Both the position numbers and the translations under genes were made by a program. A stretch of 64,000 nt of DNA, taken from IMG/VR virus record IMGVR_UViG_3300034279_000305, positions 1-64,000 of that record; one strand, given 5' to 3'. A model generated the notes under the pieces. The model saw nothing but the letters and a program-made list of their open reading frames with translations. It was not told the origin of the DNA and searched no databases. Source of the DNA: a virus. Positions within the stretch are counted from its first letter, which is position 1, and the number at the start of each line of letters is the position of its first letter. This document shows positions 1 to 8,301 of this stretch, piece by piece.

Positions 1-1962
1 CTCTCCTTGCCAGCACTTCTTTAAGTCGCTGGCAAACTTTTTAGCAACTTCCCATTTACCTTCGCGATACAGTTGCAAGAACTTATCATGTTGGAGATGC
101 CCTGCTGCATCAAAGAACGGAAATGCCGTATATATTCTGGCAGGTTCTGTCTTACCTTTAACTGCGATCAGGTCAAGTTCTACTACTTGGTATACATCCC
201 CAACCAATTCGGCAGTTTGCGGTCCGAGGACGAGTTTGACGCCATAAGGTTTGGACTGACCTTCGAGGCGAGCAGCCAAATTAACCCCATCGCCCAAGCA
301 AGTATAATCAAAACGCTGGTCGCTGCCCATATTACCAACAACCACAGTGGCAGTGTTAATGCCAAGACCCATACCGAAAGCGGGAATGCCTTCGCTTTTA
401 ACTTCTTCATTGAAAGTCTCCAAATCTTTGAGCATTTGAAAGGCAGTTTGAACCGCATCTAAAGCATGTTTGTTATTATCTAACGGTGCATTCCAGAATG
501 CCATCTGAGCATCACCAATATACTTATCTAGTGTACCCTTGTTCTCAAGGATTGCTCTTGTCATCACTGTCATATAGCGGTTCATAATCTTAGTAAGACC
601 TTGAACATCTTCGCCATAGTGTTCGGAGATTGTAGTAAAACCGCGAACGTCTGTGAACATGATCGACAGTTCTCGAGAGTCACCACCAAGTGTCAGAAGT
701 TCTGGTTGTCTTTGTAACTGAGCAACGAGATCTGGTGACAGATAGGTTCCGAACTGTTTCTTAATTTGCTGCTTCTGTAGATATTCAGAAATATACTTTG
801 CAGTAAAGATGTGAATATAGATAAGAGCAATAGCAAATATGTTAAATGTTACATCGAACAGAATACCTTTGCTTGCGAACAGATACACAGGCAGATAGAA
901 ATATCCACCGAGAATCGCAGCAATATAAATTATAGAGAATTTAAAACGAGAAAGAATGATCAATGCCAGAGCAAGACAAAGAAAAGCAGCAAGATCCGCA
1001 AGTTGACTCCAAACAGGAATCGACACAGAGTCTCCATTTATCAGAGTTTCAAGAATACTCGCCTGAAGGACGTGGGGATGTTGCGCACCTGATGGAGTCG
1101 CTACAGGGTTCGCAATTCCAGCAGCAGTTACGCCAAGAATTACAATTTTCCCATCAAGACGAGGAATATCAGAACCTAATTCAACAGATGGAAATACGTA
1201 ATTGGGATTGATGAACGTTCTTCCATATTCGTCTGTCTTAATGGTTTCAAAAGAAGGAATTCGTAATGCCTCAACTCCCGTCTGATTTATCTTCGCTTGA
1301 TATGACGGATCTCCAGCAGCAACACGCAGCATCTCTAGAGCAAATGCGGGATAGTATTCGCCAGATGATTGCGCTAGAAGAGGAACTCGCCTTACGACCC
1401 CATCTGTTTCGGGTAAAGTCGATGTTATCCCAACACCGACAGCGGCTTCTTGAAGAACTGAGATATTACTTAGAACGCATGGATATTGAGGAAGAAATTC
1501 AGTTGGTTCTCCATCGCCGACTACGGCAACGCCTGTTCTCCGAATTGTCGCACTTGCCCGTGAACAAGAGTCACTTACCGTCTGACTAAGAACAACTGGA
1601 TACTGATTTAAGGTATCCGCAAGAACTCGATCAGTCCCCATCCGATCAGACTCAGGCATAAGTATAGTGCTACCAACAAGAGTAGCCCCTCTGCCATAAA
1701 TATCGCCAATAATTTTAGCGTGGACTTCGCGAGGGAAAGGCCACTGTCCATATTTTTCAATTGCTTTCTCCCCAATATTAACAGTTACAATTTGTTCGGA
1801 TTGTGTCGGCGAACCGAGCATCAAATAATCATAAAACTTCAATCTTGTGGATTCAACCAAGTATGGGTTTGCTAGTTTTACTGTTAACAATACCGCAAAA
1901 GTAATCAGTGCCAACCAAGGCGAGAGTAGAACTTTTTTAGTTTTTTGTATAAGAGTATCCAT
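1..1962 (-). CDS. CHASE2-domain membrane class III adenylate cyclase (partial, C-terminus beyond window)
   Basis: The frame is open from an ATG at 1962 to the window edge (654 codons visible). It has an N-terminal membrane helix (about 15-31), a CHASE2-like extracytoplasmic sensor region (about 35-310), two or three helices (about 320-385) and a class III nucleotide cyclase domain (about 430-615). Both metal-binding Asp are present (D438 in FTDVRGF, D484 in KYIGD), as are the transition-state Asn and Arg (N561, R565). K480 and T554 suit ATP, so adenylate cyclase is the better guess. CHASE2 cyclases are bacterial inner-membrane sensors that make cAMP. The start overlaps the preceding curlin-like gene by 26 bases. 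In bacteria CHASE2 cyclases often sit beside FecR-domain genes, as here. No frameshift was seen. Confidence 0.9.
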   Translation of the reverse strand, partial: MDTLIQKTKKVLLSPWLALITFAVLLTVKLANPYLVESTRLKFYDYLMLGSPTQSEQIVTVNIGEKAIEKYGQWPFPREVHAKIIGDIYGRGATLVGSTILMPESDRMGTDRVLADTLNQYPVVLSQTVSDSCSRASATIRRTGVAVVGDGEPTEFLPQYPCVLSNISVLQEAAVGVGITSTLPETDGVVRRVPLLAQSSGEYYPAFALEMLRVAAGDPSYQAKINQTGVEALRIPSFETIKTDEYGRTFINPNYVFPSVELGSDIPRLDGKIVILGVTAAGIANPVATPSGAQHPHVLQASILETLINGDSVSIPVWSQLADLAAFLCLALALIILSRFKFSIIYIAAILGGYFYLPVYLFASKGILFDVTFNIFAIALIYIHIFTAKYISEYLQKQQIKKQFGTYLSPDLVAQLQRQPELLTLGGDSRELSIMFTDVRGFTTISEHYGEDVQGLTKIMNRYMTVMTRAILENKGTLDKYIGDAQMAFWNAPLDNNKHALDAVQTAFQMLKDLETFNEEVKSEGIPAFGMGLGINTATVVVGNMGSDQRFDYTCLGDGVNLAARLEGQSKPYGVKLVLGPQTAELVGDVYQVVELDLIAVKGKTEPARIYTAFPFFDAAGHLQHDKFLQLYREGKWEVAKKFASDLKKCWQGE

Positions 1963-3391
1963 TACATGGTCCAGTCGTGCATGTTATTTCCATTTTCGCA
2001 GAGTCGGCAGTGGTCAAGTTATTTTGCGTGACAGTTACACCAATTCCAGGACTATTTAGTAAAAGTTGAAATTGCTTTGCAGAAGCACCTAATTGAGTAA
2101 CAGATGCAGTAGCGCCACCAAACGGTGCGCTGATATCCAGAAAATGGTTACCAGTCCCTTGTTGCAAGGTACTGATATTATTAGAGTTTCCTAAAGCATT
2201 GATAAACAACGATTTTCCTCCAGCATCTTTTTGTTGCGCTGAGATTTGATTGCCAAGTCCATTGGTAATAATCTCGGCGTATTTACTGCCTTGTTGTTGC
2301 GTCAACGACACTACGTTGTTATTACCTGTAACGGAAACTTCTGCTAAGTTCTTACCAATTGGAGTTGTCGCTGTTCCCTGATTAATAGTTACGCTGTTGC
2401 TGTTGCCGTTAATCGTCATTGCTTGTGCGCCATTCACACCACGAATTTGATTCTGCTTCGAGAACTGTTCAACGTAAACAGAATTACTAGAACCAGTTAC
2501 ATTGATGTAGATAGAGTTTTGTGTAATCGCATTTGTTTGATTAATCTTCAATGATTGGTTCGCGCTGATAGAAGCGAGAGGATATGTTGGAGTAGGAGGA
2601 GCAGGTGGAGGAGGTGGTGGCGCAGAAGAACCAGCATTCGGTTGAACTGGAGTAAATGCTGTTCCATTCAGTGAAGTTGTTCCTTGCATCTGATCAATGA
2701 AAAGAATTGGCGACAATGCAGTATCGCCTAGATTGAATGAGGCAAATCCCAGAAGATAGTTTCCGTCAGCAGGAACTGTGAAGACTGCGACTTGCCAACC
2801 AGTGGCACCGTAAGATCCCACAGAATAATTTCCAGTTCCTTGATTGGTGAATCCCAGAAGCGCGAAGTTTTGAGTTTGCCCGTTGATTGTCGGAGTACCA
2901 TTACCACCAGTAACAGTGATCATCGATCCATCATTGTATGGAACATAATCGGTTGAGACATACTGCCAAGCATAAGTGTATGTTGTACCTGCTTGAAGAA
3001 ACACTGTTCTACTAATAGAAGTCGCATTGGTAGGATACATGCTACCATTAGAGTAAATAGTATTTCTAATTGATGTAATTGTAGAACCTGACAACCCCAA
3101 AGTAGTCATGGCGCCATCAAATCCAGGAGAACCATTTCCTGCCTGTAGCGATACCATGTAAGATCCATACGGAGTTACTGTCCAGCACTTACCGCCACCT
3201 GGACAATAGTTAGTCATACCAGTTGTTACTTGAACACCAGAACCACTATCACTCCACGAAGTTCTTGTGGCAGTTGAACCGTTACTAACAGTCCAACCAG
3301 TATAGTTACCATTTTCGAAACCGTAGTTCGTTACCTGTGCGAACGCTGGTATCGTAAAGAATAGTAAAAATAGAGCAATTAGTTTTTTCAT
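1937..3391 (-). CDS. Secreted curlin-repeat protein with N-terminal beta domain
   Basis: This 484-residue protein starts with a clear signal peptide ending AFAQ. Residues 20-240 look like a beta-rich, Gly/Ser/Thr-rich extracellular domain of unrecognised family. A proline linker (run of P near residue 260) leads to a C-terminal region of curlin-like Asn/Gln repeats (patterns such as GNSNSV, GNNNVV and GNSNNI spaced about 22-25 residues), as in CsgA/CsgB amyloid subunits. It is probably exported through the CsgG pore encoded nearby and carries an extra adhesive or binding head. Its ATG overlaps the FecR gene stop (ATGA). Two Cys near the C-terminus are unusual for curlins. Function is inferred from repeats and context. 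Confidence 0.8.
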   Translation of the reverse strand: MKKLIALFLLFFTIPAFAQVTNYGFENGNYTGWTVSNGSTATRTSWSDSGSGVQVTTGMTNYCPGGGKCWTVTPYGSYMVSLQAGNGSPGFDGAMTTLGLSGSTITSIRNTIYSNGSMYPTNATSISRTVFLQAGTTYTYAWQYVSTDYVPYNDGSMITVTGGNGTPTINGQTQNFALLGFTNQGTGNYSVGSYGATGWQVAVFTVPADGNYLLGFASFNLGDTALSPILFIDQMQGTTSLNGTAFTPVQPNAGSSAPPPPPPAPPTPTYPLASISANQSLKINQTNAITQNSIYINVTGSSNSVYVEQFSKQNQIRGVNGAQAMTINGNSNSVTINQGTATTPIGKNLAEVSVTGNNNVVSLTQQQGSKYAEIITNGLGNQISAQQKDAGGKSLFINALGNSNNISTLQQGTGNHFLDISAPFGGATASVTQLGASAKQFQLLLNSPGIGVTVTQNNLTTADSAKMEITCTTGPCNGYSYTKN

Positions 3392-4533
3392 CTTGCACCT
3401 GTTTCTTGCATCACAGTTATATTACCTTGTGGTCTACCAGTTCCCGATGTTGTCCACTTATCGTCTACAAAGTTGTAAACATCTATCAAACCATTTTGAA
3501 CAGATACAACTTGCGCTTCGTTACCTTTCTCCAACCAGATAGTAACTGCCTGTTGTCTGTCTTCTGACAGTCGAGTATATACCCAACCGACCTGAACGTT
3601 CTTCTTGAATGTTGGTGATACATTAGTATAGACGGTTTCTGCTGGAATACTACCTTCATTATATTCAGCAAAAACTTCTAGTAGTTCTTGTGGTGTTGCT
3701 GCTCGACGCATCGACACAGCAACTTGTTCTGTATTATCATTCGTACCTGCATCGGGATCCTTATTGTCATCCGATGCTGCTTTTGCTGGGTTAGTGAATT
3801 TCTTTAAACTATCTCTGGCAAGTTGTAGTAAACTCTGACCATCATCTGTTTCCAACGGAACAATTTGAACATTGTTGTCTAATGTCTTAATCAAAGGATT
3901 GATGACTACTGGTGGAGCAGGAGGAGCAAAGTTATTTTCTACGACTGTTGCTTGGAATGGTTGGTTCAACGTAACTACACCAGATGCAGTAATAACTTCA
4001 ATCATACCCGTCGGACATTGAGCAGTTTGTTTTGTGATGTCTAATTCGTTATAACATTCGGGAACCAGCACGACCGTAGAACGACCTGCTTCATCAACCG
4101 ACATAACGAAGTCTGTGCCACGAACTGCGATAGTAGCAGTCGGTGTGCGAATGTTTACGCCTCGTGGGTTTGTTTTCGCGACTTTACCTGATGCGTATCT
4201 GACGGTGCCAAGTGCGACCCGAAGTCCAAGTTTGCCCTTCGTCTTCCCTCCCCCATCATACACAAAGTCGTCCACAAGAAGTCGCGAGTTTTCTGTAATA
4301 TTAACCGTAGTCGAGTCATTAAATGTAATCCTAAATCTGCCTTGACTGTTTGTTGAAACAGTGTCCATCTTTTGAACTCGTGCACCCTTAGATGCAACTG
4401 TAGTCTTGGCGCCACGCTTAATAGCACCGCCTCCTCTGAAATCTGTTATCGACCCAATATCCGCAAAGGCAGGAGTCGATAACAGAAATATCAGTAGAAG
4501 ATTAGTGACCAGTTTTGATATTAAACGTGCCAT
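3388..4533 (-). CDS. FecR-domain periplasmic protein
   Basis: It has a signal peptide (ending PAFA) followed by a FecR-type domain (about residues 25-150). The domain holds the family's typical order: a short beta entry, a stretch like GRFRITFNDSTTVNI, then RTPTATIAVRGTDF. The rest (about 200-380) is unassigned, with an Ala/Pro segment. I chose ATG 4533; an in-frame GTG lies 12 bases upstream. It overlaps the upstream curlin-like gene by 32 bases. FecR-domain proteins occur beside CHASE2 cyclases and surface-fibre systems in bacteria; the domain can act in ligand or signal relay. Its role here, perhaps signalling to the cyclase or binding the fibre, is inference. Confidence 0.85.
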   Translation of the reverse strand: MARLISKLVTNLLLIFLLSTPAFADIGSITDFRGGGAIKRGAKTTVASKGARVQKMDTVSTNSQGRFRITFNDSTTVNITENSRLLVDDFVYDGGGKTKGKLGLRVALGTVRYASGKVAKTNPRGVNIRTPTATIAVRGTDFVMSVDEAGRSTVVLVPECYNELDITKQTAQCPTGMIEVITASGVVTLNQPFQATVVENNFAPPAPPVVINPLIKTLDNNVQIVPLETDDGQSLLQLARDSLKKFTNPAKAASDDNKDPDAGTNDNTEQVAVSMRRAATPQELLEVFAEYNEGSIPAETVYTNVSPTFKKNVQVGWVYTRLSEDRQQAVTIWLEKGNEAQVVSVQNGLIDVYNFVDDKWTTSGTGRPQGNITVMQETGAR

Positions 4534-5275
4534 TTGATCCCACACTATTAATATTGATCACAGTTTCAGATGCACCATACTGTTGTGTTGTTACAGTGTT
4601 TAGCGAACCTGTCAGATTTACATATAGTGAGTGACCGAATGTTCCACCGAGATCGGTTTGTGTAACATCAAAGTCATTATAGTTGCCTGTCACCAGAATA
4701 GTTTGTGACGCATTTGGTGATAGTGCATCCATGTTGATTGTGTTATTGTTACCGTTGAAATCCATAGAGTTACGGATATTAGCACCCGAACCACGGAAAA
4801 CAAACGAGTTGTTATTACCAGTGAACTTGGCATTCATGTCGAGTTGATTACATGAGGAGTCAGTAACTTCAGTTCCGCAACGAATAGTAGCAGTGTTCAA
4901 ATCGCCAATTTGACGAATTGTTACATCGGCGATTCCTTGGGCTCCTGTATCGGATACGACACCCATATAAAGTTGGTTTCCATTGCCTGTCTGTATTGCG
5001 ATAACGCTCTGGTTATCACCACGTAGGTAAATAGGATCAAGAGTAGAACCGATAACGTTAGCAGTACCAGTTTGAACGATGTTAACATCTACGTTACCCC
5101 CTTCTTGATCGATATATACCTTATTTGTTGTTGCAACAGTATTCGCCTCTGTTTCGTTTGGTGAAGTTGTTACGATTGCTGGAGGAGTTGGTGCTGTTGG
5201 CAGCACGGTTTGTGCAATCACAGATGTTCCATAACAAAGAGCAGCGCCAACTAATAAAAACTTACTTAGTTTCAT
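4502..5275 (-). CDS. Curlin-repeat fibre subunit (CsgA/CsgB-like)
   Basis: This is a 257-residue secreted protein. The start at 5275 follows an AAGGAAA ribosome site, and the signal peptide ends VIAQ. A short Pro/Thr linker is followed by repeated Asn-rich beta units (GNGNQL, GNNNSF, GNNNTI, GNYNDF, GSLNTV) at roughly 22-30 residue spacing, the pattern of amyloid curlins. No second domain is visible, so it is the likelier main fibre subunit or nucleator. It overlaps the csgG stop by 14 bases, so the genes are probably translated together. The spacing is less regular than in E. coli CsgA and a disulfide-capable CGTEV...C pair is present. Confidence 0.82.
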   Translation of the reverse strand: MKLSKFLLVGAALCYGTSVIAQTVLPTAPTPPAIVTTSPNETEANTVATTNKVYIDQEGGNVDVNIVQTGTANVIGSTLDPIYLRGDNQSVIAIQTGNGNQLYMGVVSDTGAQGIADVTIRQIGDLNTATIRCGTEVTDSSCNQLDMNAKFTGNNNSFVFRGSGANIRNSMDFNGNNNTINMDALSPNASQTILVTGNYNDFDVTQTDLGGTFGHSLYVNLTGSLNTVTTQQYGASETVININSVGSNGTFNIKTGH

Positions 5276-6086
5276 TTGTTGTTTCCTTTTGTTTGAATCT
5301 CCATAGATTCTTAGTTTCACCATCCTTGATCAACTCAACAACGGCCGTTTCTATGGCTGAACGGATCGCATAACTACCTGCTTCATTACTTGTTTGTTGT
5401 CCATCAAATTCAAACGCTTTAGTCGCCATATCGAAGAATGTGAAAGCAGTTACCCCCTCGGAAGTAGAGAGAACAGTTTTCTCTACAGTAACCGAATTGA
5501 GGACTTCACCAGTTTGGACAGAAACTAGGCGAAGACTAACTGTAACTTGGTCTTGTGTGTATTGCTGGTATGGACCGACGCCAAGGAATCTAGCACCAGT
5601 ACCACCAGTTTTAATATTCGAGTTATAATCAATGATACCACCTTCTATGATGATACCTGCAACCTTTAGCGGTGGAAGAGGTTCAGCACCTTCTCCAGAA
5701 ATCTGTTCGCGCATCTGGCGAACAAGTTGACGTTCTTTAATCAGCGAATCGATACCAACACGCTCAACAGGAATAAACCACTTACCATTACCTGTGTCTT
5801 GTAGAGTCTTAATCAGATATGCGTCTGCACCCTGAGTTACCGCAGTCGAGAAACTTGCAAGAGTTGAAGATGGTTTACGTTGACCAGTTCTATCGGTGAA
5901 CGAATATAATGCGATAGGAATTGGTTGTCCGTCTAACTCAGGAAGATCCTTGAACAACTTTGGATTAGCAAAACGTTTGACTTCTGCGTCATCTCTGAAC
6001 AGATATGATTGGTTGGCAGTAGGATGAAGTGCGCCAACACAACCAGAAAGGACGAGCAAAAGCGGAAGGAGAATTAACTTTTTCAT
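5262..6086 (-). CDS. csgG: CsgG-like curli secretion pore lipoprotein
   Basis: This 274-residue protein is close to E. coli CsgG in length (277). It has a type II signal peptide with lipobox LSGC (lipidated Cys16) and CsgG-family segments such as IALYSFTDRTGQRKPS, the GIIIEGGIIDYNSN strand and the C-terminal AIRSAIETAVVELI helix. CsgG forms a nonameric outer-membrane channel that exports curlin subunits. It sits 9 bases after csgF. CsgG-like genes are known in some marine T4-type phages, but here cognate fibre-subunit candidates follow directly. Confidence 0.93.
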   Translation of the reverse strand: MKKLILLPLLLVLSGCVGALHPTANQSYLFRDDAEVKRFANPKLFKDLPELDGQPIPIALYSFTDRTGQRKPSSTLASFSTAVTQGADAYLIKTLQDTGNGKWFIPVERVGIDSLIKERQLVRQMREQISGEGAEPLPPLKVAGIIIEGGIIDYNSNIKTGGTGARFLGVGPYQQYTQDQVTVSLRLVSVQTGEVLNSVTVEKTVLSTSEGVTAFTFFDMATKAFEFDGQQTSNEAGSYAIRSAIETAVVELIKDGETKNLWRFKQKETTNETK

Positions 6087-6095
6087 AACGTCTCC

Positions 6096-6545
6096 TTAGA
6101 ATGCGAATGTAGCAATAGGAACGACAACAACCGTAGTGTTACCATTCTTATCAACAACTGTCAGTCTAACTTCGGTTCCAGTCTTGACGTAACTTACGGA
6201 GTTACCGTCGAGGTTGAATGTCCCTGCACTGGCATTTCCACCTTCTGCGAACAGATTGTTCGAAAGTTGCGTAGCAAGTTGGGCATATACCTGAGAGGTA
6301 AACAGCGCCATGAATTTAGCGAGTGGCGTATTAGATGCCTCTGCTCTTGCTAGTGCTGCCTTTGCTGCCTCAGCATCTTTAATTGCCTGTTCACGCGAAC
6401 GCTCTTGCGAGTCGATTGATTGCACGTGTGAAGACCACCCATAACCAGTAAAGGAAGGTGATTTAAATTGTTGGACAATAGGATCTGCGTATACTGGACT
6501 ACTTAGACTTAGTAGTGCCAGGAGCATCGTCGCTCGTTTTAGCAT
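6096..6545 (-). CDS. csgF: CsgF-like curli assembly factor
   Basis: This 149-residue protein has a signal peptide (ending VYA). The mature N-terminus contains QQFKSPSFTGYG, matching the conserved CsgF segment that plugs the CsgG pore (E. coli QFRNPNFGG). The C-terminal half has the expected short beta strands (VRLTVVDKNGNTTVVVV). CsgF couples the secretion pore to fibre nucleation at the cell surface. It is the first gene of the curli-type module; no good sigma70 or TATAAATA promoter is evident in the 68 bases upstream. An Ala-rich helical insert (about 55-85) is longer than in E. coli. Confidence 0.88.
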   Translation of the reverse strand: MLKRATMLLALLSLSSPVYADPIVQQFKSPSFTGYGWSSHVQSIDSQERSREQAIKDAEAAKAALARAEASNTPLAKFMALFTSQVYAQLATQLSNNLFAEGGNASAGTFNLDGNSVSYVKTGTEVRLTVVDKNGNTTVVVVPIATFAF

Positions 6546-6613
6546 CTTTCTCTTCCTTTTTGTTTTTGTTGTCAGAAGAAAAATTTAAATCAAAGGAAAA
6601 TACTTTAAGGATC

Positions 6614-6880
6614 TCAATCTTTAGATTTAGTGTCATTACTGTGATCCTCTTTTATTTGCAAAACTACACTCACCTTCTGGTTTAATCTAATCAAATCGTT
6701 GTCGAGCATACGAACACGATCAATCAACGCAATCAAAATTACGTTTGTCTCACCAATCAACGGCATCAATTTATCAGTTACGAACTTATAAATGAACCAA
6801 ACAAAATATCCCATACCGACAGATGCGACGATTGGGAATCCATATTGTTTAACTAGTTCTGCTACAATTGATGGATCCAT
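6614..6880 (-). CDS. Small one-helix membrane protein, paralogue of next gene
   Basis: This is an 88-residue protein with one N-terminal transmembrane helix (about 13-33, after YGFPIVAS) and a cytosolic helical tail with a charged end. It resembles the adjacent 95-residue product in layout (xxFPI, glycine-rich helix, then ID/LDNRVR...D.IR), which suggests a tandem duplication. The layout recalls small holin-associated (BhlA/UviB-like) phage proteins, but no family can be proved. Its start overlaps the upstream stop (TAATG). Confidence 0.75.
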   Translation of the reverse strand: MDPSIVAELVKQYGFPIVASVGMGYFVWFIYKFVTDKLMPLIGETNVILIALIDRVRMLDNDLIRLNQKVSVVLQIKEDHSNDTKSKD

Positions 6881-7167
6881 TAATCTTTCCGAGCATCGTT
6901 CTTCCCGTCTGCTCGTGCGATTCTGTCTAGATCTGGTTTAAGACCCAAGGCGGAACTAACAACTGCATCAACGCGAATAATATCATGGTTCATTGTCTTG
7001 ACTCGGTTGTCGAGTCCCATAATAATACCCTGCATTCCCTTGAGTGCTTTAACAACGCTCTCGAGAATGTAGTTGATAACAAAATATACGAAGACACCCG
7101 CAAGTAAAGCACCTGCGATTGGGAATCCCACATCTCCGATCAATTTAAATATAGCATCGTATGTCAT
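6880..7167 (-). CDS. Small one-helix membrane protein (holin-accessory-like)
   Basis: This is a 95-residue protein with one strong membrane helix (about 13-38) following VGFPIAG, then a coiled helical tail (MGLDNRVKTMNHDIIR). It is a paralogue of the downstream gene. There is a TATAAATA late-promoter box 6 bases upstream of the ATG and no good ribosome site, so the transcript would have almost no leader. The role is unknown; late timing and membrane form are compatible with lysis or envelope function. Confidence 0.75.
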   Translation of the reverse strand: MTYDAIFKLIGDVGFPIAGALLAGVFVYFVINYILESVVKALKGMQGIIMGLDNRVKTMNHDIIRVDAVVSSALGLKPDLDRIARADGKNDARKD

Positions 7168-7172
7168 ACGAT

Positions 7173-7180
7173 TATTTATA
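7173..7180 (-). promoter_or_regulatory. T4-type late promoter box TATAAATA
   Basis: Exact TATAAATA on the minus strand, 6 bases before the ATG at 7167. A TTGACA at 7197-7202 lies 16-17 bases further upstream, so a sigma70-type reading is also possible. Confidence 0.6.
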
Positions 7181-7185
7181 AGAAG

Positions 7186-8301
7186 TTATCTTATAATGTC
7201 AATTTTTCCAATTGAGTCAGCATTCCAAACCTCTAAGTCGCGTCGTAAACGACCTTCTGCAACCAGATTATCATATCTAGACGTTGCCTTACGCTTCCAC
7301 CACGAAATAATATTATCCATATAATGTTTATCAAAGTTTTGTCCAGGAATTAACTTATCCTGCTTACCGAGAATAACTTCTTTGGAATTTTCATACCCGT
7401 ATGTTGAAATATAGAAACGTTTCTTAGTAGTAATGTCTTTATTTAGTTTGAGAGCATCGCAGAATACAGAATAGTATTCGGAGTCATGTTCTTTCAGGGA
7501 TTTACTGATGATGCTATTCATCTTATTCTGCATCTTCATCTTATATGATGCTACACCGTCGCGACCAAACAATGGCGCTCCGCCGTTTTTCTCGTAGAAC
7601 CATTCCATGGTCTCATCCCAGAAATCGTCTGAGAAAGAGAGAACAAAATTACTAAGAGTGTCGCCTGTATAACGAATGAACGGTTTTAGTCCATCATACT
7701 GAGATGCTTGCTTGATGCTGCCATATAATGAAGTGGTTTCAAATAGACAAGTGTCCATGTTATACTTCTTGTTAAACATCTCGCGAAACTCGTGCGAGGT
7801 GCAAAGAAGTGCAAGAAGTTTACCACCCAGATAATTAAATCCGAACGGTTGAGCAGGAACAATGATGAAACCCATCACCGCATGCTTGTTGAACGATTTT
7901 AGATCGGGAACTTGCCCGAACCATTCATTGCGTGGACGTGAATTGATAAAGGGACTGGCGACGCGACAGAATCCTACGTGCTTACCCGTATTCTTTTCTC
8001 TTACGATAAACTTGATTTCCTTCCCGAACGAATTTTCATTACAAAAGGAAGAAGTGATTTCTACCATTGTCGAGAATTCGCTCGGGGAAGGTTCATAGAT
8101 CTCAAGATCCATGTCTTCAGGGTGCATATTAAAGTCGGAGAACAAATTGTTCTCGGGTTCAAACCCTGGAAGAGAGTGTGGAAGGGTTTTTAACCGCTCC
8201 AGTTTTTTCATGCGCATGTGGTCGTCAATACGACCATAATTTGACATGTAGTCAACGAATCGTTTTGCGATGTATTCTGCGTCGTGTTTTTCTAATATCA
8301 T
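7186..8301 (-). CDS. DUF4338/DruA-like protein, function unknown
   Basis: This is a 371-residue soluble protein. The middle part (about 105-235) has the layout of the DUF4338 (DruA) family: a strand ending in GFCRVASP, then RPRNEWFG, a core VMGFIIVPAQPFGFNYLGGKLLAL, and ETTSLYGS. That family is known from the Druantia defence system, but the biochemistry is unclear and this match is from memory of motifs only. It lies at the downstream end of the probable DNA-modification locus and has its own promoter at 8308-8336, whose predicted start site coincides with the ATG. Confidence 0.55.
   Translation of the reverse strand: MILEKHDAEYIAKRFVDYMSNYGRIDDHMRMKKLERLKTLPHSLPGFEPENNLFSDFNMHPEDMDLEIYEPSPSEFSTMVEITSSFCNENSFGKEIKFIVREKNTGKHVGFCRVASPFINSRPRNEWFGQVPDLKSFNKHAVMGFIIVPAQPFGFNYLGGKLLALLCTSHEFREMFNKKYNMDTCLFETTSLYGSIKQASQYDGLKPFIRYTGDTLSNFVLSFSDDFWDETMEWFYEKNGGAPLFGRDGVASYKMKMQNKMNSIISKSLKEHDSEYYSVFCDALKLNKDITTKKRFYISTYGYENSKEVILGKQDKLIPGQNFDKHYMDNIISWWKRKATSRYDNLVAEGRLRRDLEVWNADSIGKIDIIR

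Noticed and set aside
963-1589. Plus-strand frames over the cyclase (82 and 107 codons)
   Set aside because: They run opposite a continuous, motif-complete cyclase reading frame on the minus strand.
1-1962. Broken cyclase (pseudogene) reading
   Set aside because: Only fragments appear as short closed frames because the gene leaves the window; the minus frame from 1962 has no stop or frameshift.
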